From the NCBI GenBank assembly GCA_032622095.1, contig CP136064.1:247099827-247163826 (forward strand): 64,000 bases of DNA, read 5' to 3'. Numbering within the stretch: the first letter of the stretch is position 1; the number at the start of each line of letters is the position of its first letter. Under the pieces are notes generated by a model that was not told where the DNA came from, did not search any database, and worked only from the letters and a program-made list of their open reading frames with translations. Of this stretch, positions 23,450-35,148 are shown piece after piece. The DNA comes from Siphonodentalium dalli (taxonomy: Eukaryota; Mollusca; Scaphopoda; Gadilida; Siphonodentaliidae). A program made the translations under genes and the position numbers.

Positions 23450-24545
23450 AAGACTTATGGCTGATGTATAGGCGTACAGTAAAGGTCCATATAGACTACT
23501 TTTTATGTGCAGTTGAATTTCAATTAGAACAAATGTAAAATAAATGTAGTTGTCATGTGACACTTGTTACCAATGTACTGTATTATATATTAAAATTATA
23601 TTAGCTCAGTGTTCTAAATTGGCACAATATGTGATACATTTATTCAGTTCGCAACTTTACAATGACAGAGATTGAAAACGTTATTAGCGCGCGCACCGCG
23701 TGTATACTGTTCGGCAATTTCTTGATAGCCATGTCCCATGTAAAATGTGTAGTTGGGAATTTCAATTTCGTTTATTGTCCTTTACATTATTATGCCAATA
23801 ATGTTGATTTTTGGTTTGTGACAAGCTATGTCAATTACCAATAAAAGAAATTTAAAAGATAATTTGTAAGTCTTATATTTCAACTTTTATAGACATTTCT
23901 CCTTCTGCAGCCCACTGGCGGTTGTGGTCGGAGACGGCCGAGTCGGCCGCCGTTTCGTTAATTAGGTGCTGGTTGTTATTGTTATTTTAACGGAATTCTG
24001 AGTTGGTCATTCGCAAAACCAATATATTTTATATTCTATAATTACAATCATGGGTATATAATATATTATCTTGAGCGCGTTACCATTTCTGACTATGGTT
24101 TTCTTGTATGAATTGAGTCACTCCTGGTTGGGCGATAAGGTAAACATGGCTCCATCAAATGAACTTTGGTCCGAAAGATTGAACATTGTGCAATATAAAG
24201 GATGTATATTCATGCCAACAGCATAATGACCACATGACTAAGACAGTGCTCGCAATCATAAAGGATGTACTGAATCAAATAAATGAATTGACACTATCAT
24301 TCGAGTGTGTGCTAATTTCCCCCAAACATTTGTTGGTCATGTCTTCCAGAGAATATCTGGAAATTCTGCCTGGTAAGACAGAACAGAAAGTGCCTTCTTT
24401 ATTTAATCATGTTATTTCACCAAATTCATGTTTAATTATGGATGAATCATGTCCAATCTATTATTTTCAAGATAGTAAACTACAGTAATATCTAACAGTA
24501 TCAGTTCATTTGCATGGTACCAGACAGATCAGACCATGAATCTCT
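23450..24545. other. Intronic spacer of the minus-strand gene, no exon supported
   Basis: A plus-strand frame at 24186-24488 has a fair donor-like GGTAAGA inside but no recognisable family or acceptor. A GC-rich patch at 23910-23960 has no clear feature. Confidence 0.4.
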
Positions 24546-24550
24546 ACGCT

Positions 24551-24650
24551 GGCTACCATGGTTACTATGCAGACATTACTCTGGCTACCATGCAGACACT
24601 ACTCTGGTTACCATGCAGACACTACTCTGGTTACCACGCAGACACTCACT
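24551..24650 (+). repeat. Tandem repeat, 23 bp unit, about four copies
   Basis: The unit is close to TCTGGTTACCATGCAGACAC plus three bases. It repeats with one or two changes per copy. It is translatable by chance and is not a gene. Confidence 0.8.
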
Positions 24651-25245
24651 TGCAATTTTCGGAATCATTTTTGCTGTCACTTATCTTTGCTAAGATATTC
24701 CAGCACTTATAAATCTGTGACACGACCAAATCCAGGTTAGCACAGCCTGTAAGGTAGAACAATAGTGACATCACATTGCTACATACAATTAAAGATGGTC
24801 AATCTCTTCCGGACTACAATTACAACAACATAATTTTTATAAATCCCGATTTCAAGACTACAAATAGCAATCTTGTGAATAAAATACAGAATAACAGATA
24901 CAACTGAAGATTTGCTATATTATTTGTCTATAAAGGCGTAAAGTGGTTTATATAGATCGTAAGATTGTGTTGAAATCTATAGTCAAAACTGAATTTGCCT
25001 TGATTGAGGGTGCAAACAAGATAGAGTTATCCTTCTTTGTATGCTTTTGGTGTGCTCCGAAGGTTTTCACGTCGATTTATGTTCTAAAAATAGCCCATAA
25101 AACTGTCACGCTGATGTCATAAGAAATTCTAAATAAAATATATATAAATTAATAGAAACTTCTCGGGACAGGTGTTCTCGAGCATTTCTATAATTTTATA
25201 CACCGGCATCTAAATCAAACTCTGGGAAGAGATAGACCATATTTA

Positions 25246-25495
25246 ACCCATGCTATACTAAATACTCATTGACGAGTAGTTTCCTTAGGAAATGTTCAGA
25301 TAATAAGTTCAACAATTTATTTATGTAGGCAATTCCACAGTAGTAATGTTTACGTAACAATGGTTTGACATGTGAAATTTCATTATTGAAGCGATGATAA
25401 TAACGAAAATAAGAACACAGTTATTATATTTAAGAACAGTTATTATATTTCTCCATGTACTTGTTGATGATAGTTGTTTCTCAGACTTTTATGTA
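25246..25495. repeat. Fragments of two dispersed TTAA-type families
   Basis: 25246-25310 matches, in inverse orientation, the right end of the element at 3329-3648 (CTATACTAAA followed by an ACTCATTGA stretch). 25375-25490 matches the interior of the 22883-23447 family. Both are one-ended relics. Confidence 0.5.
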
Positions 25496-25837
25496 CAAGC
25501 CTGCAAATAGCGTGTCTGTCATGTGCATAATGAGGTCCCCAGAGGGTGAATTTAGTTATGCTATCCAGCACAGCGGGCTAGCATCACTAAATTTACCCTC
25601 TGGGAACCTCATTCTGCTTAGGCCCACAACTGCTATGGTAGACCTAGGATCAGATTGGGCACCTCGATTATTAATTTTATCTGCTGCAAATTATGGGATG
25701 TAGAAACTTCCCAGAAGGGACAACTAAAAACAATGTTAATTTGATACTGTAGATACTTCCCAGAAGATACAGCTGTGCAGATTCACCCTCTGGGGACCTC
25801 ATTCGGCAAATGACAGGCACGCCTATTTGCAGGCTTG
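25496..25837. mobile_element. hAT-like foldback element, long form, clean insertion
   Basis: The termini CAAGCCTGCAAATAG and CTATTTGCAGGCTTG are exact complements, and TTTATGTA flanks both sides as a perfect 8 bp target duplication (25488-25495 and 25838-25845). Inside are the palindromic GAGGGTGAATTT block and the non-coding middle shared with the other long copies. This is the best-bounded long member of the family in the window. Confidence 0.85.
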
Positions 25838-25849
25838 TTTATGTAATTT

Positions 25850-26827
25850 TGGATGAACCCACTTCAAAGGCCTTCAGTTCCGTTAACAATGACAGAAAAG
25901 AGAACGCAAAGTCCAGAGATGCAAGAATAACATTATTTATATACCGTTAAAAGTGGTCTATCTTTTCCTATATAACAAGTTTTATTCAGTTTCTGGGGTA
26001 TAAAAATAATAAATGTGAGCTGAAGACACCTTTCCAGAAACGCTTCTATCAAGTAAAATTGATTTTATATCGATATTTTCTTATATAATCAGGGGGGGGG
26101 GGTCGGAAAACATGTTGAGGCACGAATGCTGATTTTTTTCCTTTCGACCCTTGTTGGGACCCGCGTCCAAAAGTTTTTCCGTTTTCGGCAGTTTGTTCCC
26201 GACCATTTTTGGACACCACACCCCTTTTAACACTAAACAGAGATTTGCGGGGGAGGGGGTCACTGTAATCACCTGTCATGGATGTTAACATTGACATGTA
26301 AATAGGAACGAGTCATTTTGGGGTCATTCGGCCAAAAAAACATGGCTGCCAGCGGCCATCTTGGATTTCAAAATTCAATCAATTAGCATGGGCTATACTG
26401 TTTGTCTGATCATCATGAACTTTTTCATTTATGTTAATATTGACATTCTAAGGGTTTTTAAGCCAGACTCATTGCAAAAACAGTTAACAAAACTTGCAGG
26501 AATAAAAATTTGAGTTGCGGAAAAAAATGTTTGTTGGTCCCATCGACCACCCACCCACCCCGCCATACGTGCCCGGAACCCCCCCCCCCTGCTGATATAA
26601 TGCGATAATCAAGTGGGACAGTCGTAAAATGTTCCAAATTAATTGTATGTACACCAGAAAATTCGAAATAAAATCAATATTGATAGAAGCGTTTCCGGAC
26701 AGGACTGCATGGTGTCTTCGATTCATATTTATTATACCAGAAAACTATATAAAACTTGTTCTAGGAAGAGATAGACCGTCTTTAATACGACTGAATTGGT
26801 CTCTCTCGCCGATTTTTTGGGATAATG
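25850..26827. other. Intronic spacer with a dispersed repeat and G or C runs
   Basis: A GGGGGGGGGG-type run lies near 26091 and a C-run near 26581. The segment 26305-26480 contains CATGGCTGCCAGCGGCCAT and resembles 49600-49770; both look like copies of one dispersed repeat. No exon was seen. Confidence 0.45.
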
Positions 26828-27078
26828 TTATTCAGGTTCCCAAAATTGTGATAAAGTTAACCAGGTTCCCGAAATTGTGATAACGTTACCCAGGTTCCCG
26901 AAATTGTTATAAAATTAACCAGGTTCCAGAAATTGTGATAAAGTTACCCAGGTTTCAGAAATTGCGATAAAGTTACCCAGGTTTCAGAAATTGTGATAAA
27001 GTTACCCAGGTTCCTGAAATACTTATAAAGTTATCCAGGTTGGGGGTAATTGTGATAAAGTTACCCAGGTTAATAAAA
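26828..27078 (+). repeat. Minisatellite, 29 bp unit, about 8.7 copies
   Basis: Successive 29 bp units vary around TTACCCAGGTTCC followed by GAAATTGTGATAAAG. The array lies in the large intron between exons 4 and 5 of the minus-strand gene. Confidence 0.85.
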
Positions 27079-27187
27079 TTTCATGTATAGTAACCAAATG
27101 TTCATTTTTAATGAGACCACATCTTGTATTAAATCTCTTAATTTATACTCAATGAGTAAATCGCGTTCATATATTGAGAGATATGTG

Positions 27188-27603
27188 ACCCGCCATATCA
27201 AATCCAGTCGTAAGTCGGGATTTTTTTTTACCCTGTGCCAAGCATTCTCTTATATAAGAGAATGCATTGGCCTAACAATTTTTTATAATTTTTTTTAAAT
27301 AAATGTTTCTGACAATTTGTAGGACATACAATACAAAACATCCATTACCCTGCAGGGAGCCCCACACATATATAGAAGCATATAGAAGAGTGTCGTCTGC
27401 TCATGTTTGTCTGGGGCTCTGTATGGGTGAAATTATAAAATTGTTAAAGAATACAAGAAAATATTATTAAAATTGTAAAAAATTGTTAGGCCAATGCATT
27501 CTCTTATAATGCGAGGCGACCTATGGTCGACTCGCATATATAAGAGAATGCATTGGCACAGGGTAAAAAAAATCCCGACTTACGACTGGATTTGATATGG
27601 GGA
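27188..27603. mobile_element. Inverted-repeat element with CCGCCATATCAAATCC ends and the shared palindrome
   Basis: The left end has CCATATCAAATCCAGTCGTA and then GTCGGGATTTTTT; the right end is the complement. Just inside both ends lies the CCCTGTGCCAATGCATTC block, the same palindromic core found in piggyBac-like MITEs at 30766 and 45260. No target duplication could be fixed. Confidence 0.65.
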
Positions 27604-27673
27604 ACCTGGTAACTTATCACACAGAAAACCCGATGAGAGTGATCAATTCAGCGTTAATACATGGAATATTCAC

Positions 27674-27808
27674 AAACCTGATCGGCACATTTTCTCTTGA
27701 AAATGCCTTGTTCTCTTCCCGTGTGACAGCTGGTAGAATAATTCTTTAGTTTGGTCTGAACAGTTCAGCAAGTTTTCCTTTGCACAGTTCAAACCATCGT
27801 CGTATGAC
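27674..27808 (-). CDS. Exon 4 of the minus-strand cysteine-rich gene
   Basis: The acceptor is GTGTATAG and the donor probably GTGAATATT (a weaker alternative, GTTTGTG, lies four bases earlier). The frame set by exon 3 stays open and reads SYDDGLNCAKENLLNCSDQT, then continues to a third cysteine near the end. The spacing of the three cysteines resembles that in exons 2 and 3, so the extracellular part may be a repeated helical, disulphide-bonded unit such as the DUF19-like folds of invertebrates. That family link is inference. Confidence 0.65.
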
Positions 27809-27922
27809 CTATACACAATGAGTAATTGCATGGTTTACTCAACATTTTCAATATCCATGCAGTAAGTAACTCGATTAGTCATTGAAAATTAAGTAGAATC
27901 CGCTTAACAAATGATCTTTTAA

Positions 27923-28143
27923 CCGCTCAATAACGGGAGCTGGTGTGACAATAAAGATCCTGTGCCAGTGCATTCTCTTATATATGAGAGTCTCCCATAT
28001 GGAGCCTCACATAGTTATAAGAGAATGCACTGGCTTACAAGGTCGGGATAACTATTGGTAGGCCAATGTATACGTATTCTCTTATGTGCGGGGCTCACTG
28101 TTCCAGGAAGCTCCAGTTATGGAAATCACTATAACCAGAATGG
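27923..28143. mobile_element. TTAA-flanked MITE with the shared GCATTCTCTTATA palindrome
   Basis: TTAA lies on both sides (27919-27922 and 28144-28147). The left end reads CCGCTCAATAACGGGAGCT; the right end is a diverged complement with GGAAGCTCCAGTTAT. Inside, GTGCCAGTGCATTCTCTTAT and its complement form the family hairpin. Confidence 0.6.
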
Positions 28144-28518
28144 TTAAAGAACAATTGTTCTACACATCTATTGACTGTACTAAAATGTAAATGGGTTTGG
28201 TAATTGCTCTCCCAAACAACATAGTGTACAACTCACAAACCCAGTGAATAAGGTAGCTCAAATTTTCTAACTACATGTACTGTATTGCAAAATTTCAACT
28301 ACATGGCTATGTCACATGCCATTATTCTAACATTTCATTTCCAGCTGCTGTTCTGTTCAATACATTTTTATCTAATTAAGTCCACGGTGAGCCAGCCCAT
28401 TATCGATGTCGCCAGGTAGGACTACCTGATATGTCTGTTCACTCAAACTTGATACGCACGAGATGTACATGCGACATAAAATCGGTGCATCTGTGGATAT
28501 CACATTATATCTACGTAC

Positions 28519-28606
28519 TTGCAGAATTTTGACGGCTTGTCTGAATCCATCGAACCAAAATCCACTTTCCTGGTACAACTGTCCACCTTCTGATAGTCCA
28601 CGCAAA
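28519..28606 (-). CDS. Exon 3 of the minus-strand cysteine-rich gene
   Basis: The acceptor is TTTCTTACAG and the donor GTACGTAG. Read in the phase left by exon 2 it is open and gives ICVDYQKVDSCTRKVDFGSM, followed by a third cysteine in SKFCK. The other two frames are also open over this short exon, so the choice rests on phase agreement with exons 2 and 4 and on the cysteines. A 6.6 kb intron separates it from exon 2 and contains the 5.2 kb element at 29026-34239. Confidence 0.65.
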
Positions 28607-28636
28607 CTGTAAGAAACATTGATAGCTCATTGCAGT

Positions 28637-28912
28637 CAAGCCTGAGTTTAGTGTGCCTGTTATTTGCAGAATGAGGTCCCAGAGGGTGAATATAGTGATG
28701 CAATCCCGCACAGTGGGCTAGCTTCACAAAATTCACCTCTGGGGACCTCATTCTGCATGGCCTCATCTGCTATGGGAGACAAAAGACTCAGATTGAAGTT
28801 CCCAAATGGTGAATATTGTGATGTACACCCATTGGGAACATATGTGAAGAAGCTTCTGTAGAAATTTGATAATAAAGAAACTTTCCAGAGATAATGAGGC
28901 CTAAGCAACTCA
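28637..28912. mobile_element. Diverged hAT-like foldback element, 31 bp upstream of exon 3
   Basis: The left end reads CAAGCCTGAGTTTAGTGTGC. The palindromic block with GAGGGTGAATATAG is at 28668-28757. The copy is close to the one at 8484. In minus-strand terms it lies just outside the exon 3 acceptor. Confidence 0.55.
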
Positions 28913-29025
28913 GGCTCATTGTGTTATTGGGGAGGTTTAGATTGATACTTCTAATGTCGCCCATCAAGCGTAACATACTATATATAATTCTCTTTGCCCG
29001 AGCCCCGAGGCTGGAAAAGTATTAT

Positions 29026-29544
29026 TAGTCGGTCTCAGAGCTGGTCCCCAAAGGGAAATGGTGTTCACTTTATGTTTGAGGTCTAGTCTAGGGTACTTTT
29101 CGATGAGGAATCTCATGGTGCCGACTTTTGAAAAAAAAGGGCCCAAGTTTAATTTATAGGGGCCTGAACCCCAATTATGGTGTTTTTACCTAGATGGGTT
29201 AATTGGGGTAATTAAATGCCAATTATTTATCAAATTTACAGGTGTTATTATTCCAGTGGGAATTTTTAACCTTTTTTTGTCCTGGGATGGGGTTTTGTTT
29301 CATTTAGGGTTTCCTTGAACCCCAAATAGGGGCGACCATTACGATTTATACAATTTTGGCCATCTTCAAATGTATATGCCTATACTGATGTGTATACTGT
29401 TTTTTAACTTGATATTTTTGTTCATTCAGAGGCATATGGTGTCTGAAATCATAGGGTCTTAGGGATCGGGTGGGCGGAGCTTAAAAATAGGCATTTTTTG
29501 GCAAAAATACATTGTTTTTCAACAAGTGTTTCTCATGGTTTTCT
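29026..29544 (+). repeat. Left long terminal inverted repeat
   Basis: Pairs with 33690-34239. Landmarks are GGTCCCCAAAGGGAAATGG near the outer end, AACCCCAATTATGGTG in the middle, and GATCGGGTGGGCGGAGCTTA near the inner end. Confidence 0.85.
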
Positions 29545-29807
29545 TAATACTCTGCTCATGCTTCATATTCAAAATTATATGCCGAAAGTAGGCACATCTG
29601 CTATATTTACAAATTTTAAATGAAATACAAATGTAAAACAACCGACATGAAGCTTATTTTTTTTTTATGGATATAAATGTTGATACCTGTAACTGAAGGA
29701 ATGTACCATTGTATGATGATATATAGTACACCCCTTATTGGAGCCCTTTCTAATATATGCACTACAATAATAATATTTACCGCTTACCAATGTATATAGA
29801 AATGATT

Positions 29808-32800
29808 TCAAATGTCTGAAAGTTCTTCTTCTGAACTGTCCTCAGAGATATAATCACATGAGTCATCAGAACTTTCGTCGTTTTCAAATGATAGAACATT
29901 TTCGAGTTCATCTGAATTGTCAACTAGAACTTTTTCGAGCTTATCTGAATTGTCAACTGGGACGGTTTCGTCGTTCGCTTGTACATTCGGCTGAGTTTGA
30001 TCCCTTGATTTCTGTGGTAACTCTGTGGGAAGTGATGGTCCCTCAAACCAAATAGGCTCAGTAACTCCATTTTGAAGGAACCACCCATGATTTAGTGGAT
30101 CCAGTGGAATGTAATCTGTGTCCAAACAATGCAACATCATATGAGTCACTAATTGCATTCTTTTTATTGCAAAACATAATGAATTCTCATCTGGAGGAAG
30201 GCGTTTCATGGATCTGAATTTTTTTTAGCTTGTTAGTCTTGTTGAATACCATGGCATATCTAGTATCGCCAGGAGACTTTTCCATTTTTGGCTGCTTGTA
30301 CACTATATGTAGAATAAAGTCTGTTACCTCATCTGGATTTACGGTTGATGTTCCTAAACTAGACAATTTTTTTATAATGTTGGGATCTTTCACGATTGTT
30401 TTGAACGCAGTGGATTTTGATCTCCCAAAAAAGGGCTGGGTGTAATCGCTTCCGGTAACCACATGGAAAGCTGGGAGGTTTTCACAAATAGCTTCCCCAA
30501 GATGGTCTGCAAGACTTTTAACATCATGGAACATTATACCACACTTTGTTGCTACTGTACCTTGACGGAAATAAAGCTGGCTGTCACATTTTCTGGCAAT
30601 ATGTAATAAGAGAATAAACACATCAGTATCATCAGACACCACACAAACTGCTGCATGTTTCTGAGAAGCAAACACATCATGCAAGGCGAGTCTAGGGTCA
30701 GCTTCTCTGTGTGTAGATTTTAGATCCTGAATAATATCTGGCTTCGATTCAGAAGAATTACTTAACCCTTTACCCAACAGAACGCCCAGAAACGCCCTAA
30801 CAGCCTAAATTATCTTCGGTCTGTCTCAATAAAACCATGGAAATATGGGTATCATTGGAACAGGCTCATTGAGCACATTGTGATAGTTACAGTTATGCCC
30901 TGTGCCAATGCATTCTCTTATATATGCGAGTCGACCATAGGTCGCCTCGCATATATAAGAGAATGCATTGGCCTAAAAAAAACTTTTTTTTAACACTTTT
31001 TACCATTTTTTCTTTAATATGTGTTAAGCCAATGCATTCTCTTATATATGCGAGGCGACCTATGGTCGACTCGCATATATAAGAGAATGCATTGGCACAG
31101 GGCCGTTCTGTTGGGTAAAGGGTTAAGAAGTAGCACAGATTCCCTTTACTGACAAAGATATCCTTATTTATACCACTTTTCCCAGTCAATACATAGTCTG
31201 CGATAAGTGTTGTTAAATTAAATTTATTTTTCTGACCAGATAAGAATTCGTTCCAATCTGTGAGCGTTGGCAACTTCTGGCTCAAATTGGATAGTTCCCG
31301 TTCTCTCATACATTGTGGTCTCCCTTTGGAAACTGAACATGTCCATCATCAGAGTAGTCATCAAAAACTAAATGAATGGTGTTTCCTGTGAGCTTTTTAA
31401 AATAATCAAAAACTCGATCTACCCAAGATTGGAATGTGTCATAATCCAGATCAGATATTGGAATAATTCTAACAACACGCATGGCATCAACAATGCTGCA
31501 CTCCACTCCCTTTGGTACATTTGTATATGGTTTCTTTTCAGGCAAATTTTGCAAATAATTTCTAAAGAGAGATTTAGATGACGGACGACTACTGCCAGTG
31601 TCTTTACATATGGCCCATGGTTTGCTAGTTACTGGCCAGTTCATTATTTCACGTATATCTAAATGTTTATCATCAAAATCTGCCATAATTGTAGCGAAAG
31701 AATTCATTTCATCCTCAATTATAGATACAGTCTGTTTCATAGTCTGGAAAAGTAATGACTTCCTGTTTCTTGATGGGATCATCGTATGTCAGTACTGGTT
31801 TGGTTTGGATACCGTCCGTGCTAACTTGTGGTTGTAGTCTTTTGAAAAAGTCCTCCATAGCTGTGATACCTCGCGAGTTCGTTGTTTTTATATTAGTACA
31901 CATTTCTGAAGGTGCCACAACCCCAGTAGCCATACTCACAAGGGGTTGCCCCTCCATCCACAAATTTGGAACCCATTAATTAAGTCCAGAACATATATTT
32001 GTCACCATATTTTCATCTAGTGCCATTCTAGAAGCTCCAAATTCAACATGTTTGGAACATGAAGTTGAATTTCTTTTGTCTAAAGATTGTTTTAATGCAG
32101 ACAAATTGTGACTAATTCTTGTCCAACGTTCACTAGCACCCAGATTTTCAGTTTTTCCTGAAAGTCCACCAGTTTGTTTTGAAAATCTGTTGATAGTCAT
32201 CTCAATAATTTGATCCATTGGAATTTTGGAATGCTTTTGGCCACTAAGTGAACCAGTGAAACCTCCACCACTCAAGTAGCTATATGATTCATAGTCCCTA
32301 TTTCATGTCCAGATAGAAATAGCTGAGATTCCGTGCATAATTTTGTCTGTTCAAAGCGAAGCACCATGGTAGGAATTGAAGGATTGTTTCTAAGTAACAT
32401 TCCCAGTTACCTACACGTTGAAAGTGTATGGTATTAATAAGAAGTGATGTCATTTCAATGAAAGAATCACTCCAGAACAGAAATTCATATCACCTGGAAG
32501 TGTTGGGGGCCATTTGAAATCAGGATCAGAGATAACTTTACTTAGAGTGTCTGCTGATTGTCTCTGAATTAGTTCCTCAAGCACAGATTCAACACATCCA
32601 ACTGGTTCGGTTGAAGACTTATTTGCCGAATAATCATCACAGAAAGCAACTTTTGTTCGCACAAACGCTTCAAAAAGCAGCTTATAATATCAAATTCCAC
32701 GTTTAACGTTGGCTCCATTCAAACCGGCTTTAATCGATCCCTCTGGTCCAACACCCGATTCACATAACAGTTCAACAATACCGCACCCTCTGAACCGACT

Positions 32801-33650
32801 GTATATCCTTTTAATCATGCACATAATAACATGGAATACTCCCATTCGAACAATGATCCAATCAAATTTAGATGACCCAGACTCTTGGAATTTGAATAAG
32901 ACTTTTAGTATCTTGTGATAAATGGCTTGGTCAGCTTCTAGGAATATGAAGGGGATCTGTAGTTCTTTCATACAGTACATAGTTCTATTTAATATGGCTA
33001 GGATCACTCTGTCTGTCGGAGGTGATGTAATTGCTGGCAGGTAACCAACATTGACACCACCTGGGGCTCCTTGTCTGTAGTCAACTGCTGGAAGGCACTC
33101 CATTCTGGAACTAACTGACCTTGTTCACCTTGTTTCATCCGACATTTAACCCATGCTAAGTTCTGTAAATCAGATTTGTAATCTCCTTATCATCGACATC
33201 ATCAGCCTTGTCAATTGGTAAGGGTGAAGCTTTTGTGGACACATAACTTGGAAGTGAAGATTCAGTACTCTTGAATGATCGATGCAGACCTCTTACAAAA
33301 TCATAATCAGGTTCCAATGAGACATTTGTTTCATCATGACAGTAGTTACCCATCTTATGTTGAATTAGAATAGAGTTAGTCATGTGTGTTTCTTTGCAGT
33401 TTTGGTTCTGGTTTTTCCAGTCAATGTTGTCACAAACGTGTGTTGTATTCAGGCGCCCATGTATATTAGAAGGTATCAATGAATGTTGACATCGACTCCA
33501 CTCAGCCCACTTGTCTTCAATGAAAATTGTTTCAGTATAGGATATACTTGATGTTACATAATTCAGTGAACAAACCTGACAGTTGTGCCATTGTATAAAT
33601 CTCCTGCTGTCCGATGATATGAATCCTGACCAGTTGTGAAAGTTCTTCAA
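29808..33650 (-). pseudogene. Decayed gene of a large invertebrate family with FEN/XPG-like nuclease motifs
   Basis: Minus-strand frames at 33650-33156, 33103-32690, 32662-32450, 32275-31976, 31963-31715, 31782-31306, 31309-31126, 30761-30187 and 30209-29808 line up in the order of one long protein of roughly 1200 residues. The N-terminal part has a CDNIDW motif followed by a THMTN segment. The middle has a DQAIY segment, a GGFTGSLSGQKHSKIPMDQ block and a GGLSGK block. The C-terminal domain has EAD in THREADPRL (near 30710), DTD in VSDDTDVFILL (near 30635) and GSDY (near 30455). The spacing of these acidic motifs resembles the metal-binding sites of FEN1/XPG-type nucleases. The end is an acidic tail after LPPDENSL. 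Breaks are an in-frame TGA near 32688, several stops at 32290-32450, frameshifts near 33130, 31750, 31320 and 30210 (beside eight As), and a MITE insertion. I know this family as common, multicopy and uncharacterised in marine invertebrates. Confidence 0.7.
30766..31122. mobile_element. piggyBac-like MITE inserted in the decayed gene
   Basis: The ends CCCTTTACCCAACAGAAC and GTTCTGTTGGGTAAAGGG are complements, with TTAA directly outside both (30762-30765 and 31123-31126). Two copies of the palindromic core with AATGCATTCTCTTATATATG lie near 30905-30973 and 31024-31102. The insertion falls within the reading frame just upstream of the nuclease-like domain. Without the element and one TTAA, the two flanking frames join in phase, so the gene was continuous here before insertion. 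The copy at 45260-45651 is nearly identical over most of its length. Confidence 0.9.
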
Positions 33651-33689
33651 AAGTCACACACTCCTGAATAAGCACATATGTAAATAAGT

Positions 33690-34239
33690 GAAAACAACCA
33701 TGAGAAACACTTGTTATAAAATAAAAAAAAACATTGCCAAAAAATGCCTATTTTTAAGCTCCGCCCACCCGATCCCTAAGACATTATTTGACCAGAAACC
33801 CTTTCAAAAATGATTTCAGACACCATATGCGTCTGAATGAGCAGAAATATCAAGTTAAAAAACAGAATACACATCAGTAGGCATATACATTTTAAGATGG
33901 CCAAAATTGTGTAAATCGTAATGGTCACCCCTATTTTGGGGTTCAGGGAAACCCTAAATGAAACAAAACCCCATCCCAGGACAAAAAAAAGGTTCAAAAT
34001 GCCCACTGGAATAATAACACCTGTAAATTTGATAAATAATTGGCATTTAATTGCCCCAATTAACCCATCTAGGTCAAAACACCATAATTGGGGTTCAGGC
34101 CCCTAAAAATTAAACTTGGGCCCTTTTTTTCAAAAATCGGTCGGCACCATGAGATTCCTCATCGAAAAGTACCCTAGACTAGACCTCAAACATAAAGTGA
34201 ACACCATTTCCCTTTGGGGACCAGCTCTGAGACCGACTA
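33690..34239 (-). repeat. Right long terminal inverted repeat
   Basis: Pairs with 29026-29544 and ends in GCTCTGAGACCGACTA. It is slightly longer than the left arm because of small insertions near 33781-33815. Confidence 0.85.
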
Positions 34240-34395
34240 TATGCAGTAGTCAACCAACCAGCTATGTTGCAATCCCAAAACGAAGTTCACGCATATCATG
34301 CAACATACAAGTATAACGCAGCGATTTAGTCATTTTGGAGGAACATACGAATATACGAGGGATGGATATATGGAGGGAGACAGTTATGGTGGGAG

Positions 34396-35148
34396 ATGTA
34401 GAGGGGAAGAGAGAGGGGAGAGAGATGGTAGGGAGGGAAAGTGAGAGACAGGAGGGAGGGATGGCGAGAGATGGGGAGATATAGGGGAGGGAGAGTGAGA
34501 GAGAGGGAGGGAGGGAGAGCGATGGAGAGGGAGGGATAGAGAGGGGATAGAGGGAGAGAAAAGGAGAGAGGGGAGGGAGGAAGGGTGATAGGGGATGGCG
34601 AGAGAGAGTGAGAGGAAGGGAGAGAGAGACTGAGGGAGAGCGAGAGAGATAGGGAGAGGAGGGATGGGAGATAGGGAGAGAGAGCGCGAGGGAGGTGAAT
34701 GAAGGGAGAGAGGGAGGGCGAGAGAGAGAGAGAGGGGCGAGTGAGATAAGATGGAGAGTGGGGAGGGAGGGAGAGATGGAGATAGCGAGAGAGAGAGGGA
34801 GGGATTGAGATAACAGAGAGGGGAGGTAGGGGAAGGGCTGGAGATGGAGAGCGAGAGAGAGGGAGGGAGAGATGTGAGGGAGGGTGGAAGGGAGGGAGAG
34901 AGGGAGGGGCGAGCGAGAGAGAGGGAGCGAGAGAGAGAGGGAGCGAGAGAGAGGAGGGAAGGAGGACGAGAGAGGAGGGAAGGAGGAAGAGAAAGGGACG
35001 GAGGGCGAGATAGCGAAAGAGAGAGAGAGAAGGATTGAGAGAGAGGGGATGGAGGGATGAAGAGCGAGAGAAAGGGAGAGGGAGGGAGAGAGCGCGTGAG
35101 AGAGAGGGCGAGCGATAGAGAAGGATGGAGATAGGAGAGGAGAGATAG

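Larger units (their letters stand above)
29026..34239 (-). mobile_element. 5.2 kb element with ~520-550 bp terminal inverted repeats carrying a decayed large gene
   Basis: The left arm (29026-29544) and right arm (33690-34239) are complements over essentially their whole length, with scattered mismatches and small indels. Both outer ends read TAGTCGGTCTCAGAGC when viewed from outside. A TA at each end is the only possible target duplication. Between the arms, on the minus strand, is a single degenerate gene at about 29808-33650. The superfamily is not assignable from the ends. It sits inside an intron of the cysteine-rich gene. Confidence 0.8.

Noticed and set aside
24186-24488. 100-codon plus-strand frame with an internal GGTAAGA
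   Set aside because: No start context, acceptor or family motif; it lies in an intron of the opposite-strand gene and could be chance.
30893-31105. Continuation of the 31309 frame through the MITE (YICESTIG-type peptide)
   Set aside because: This part lies in the piggyBac-like insertion and is not part of the original gene.
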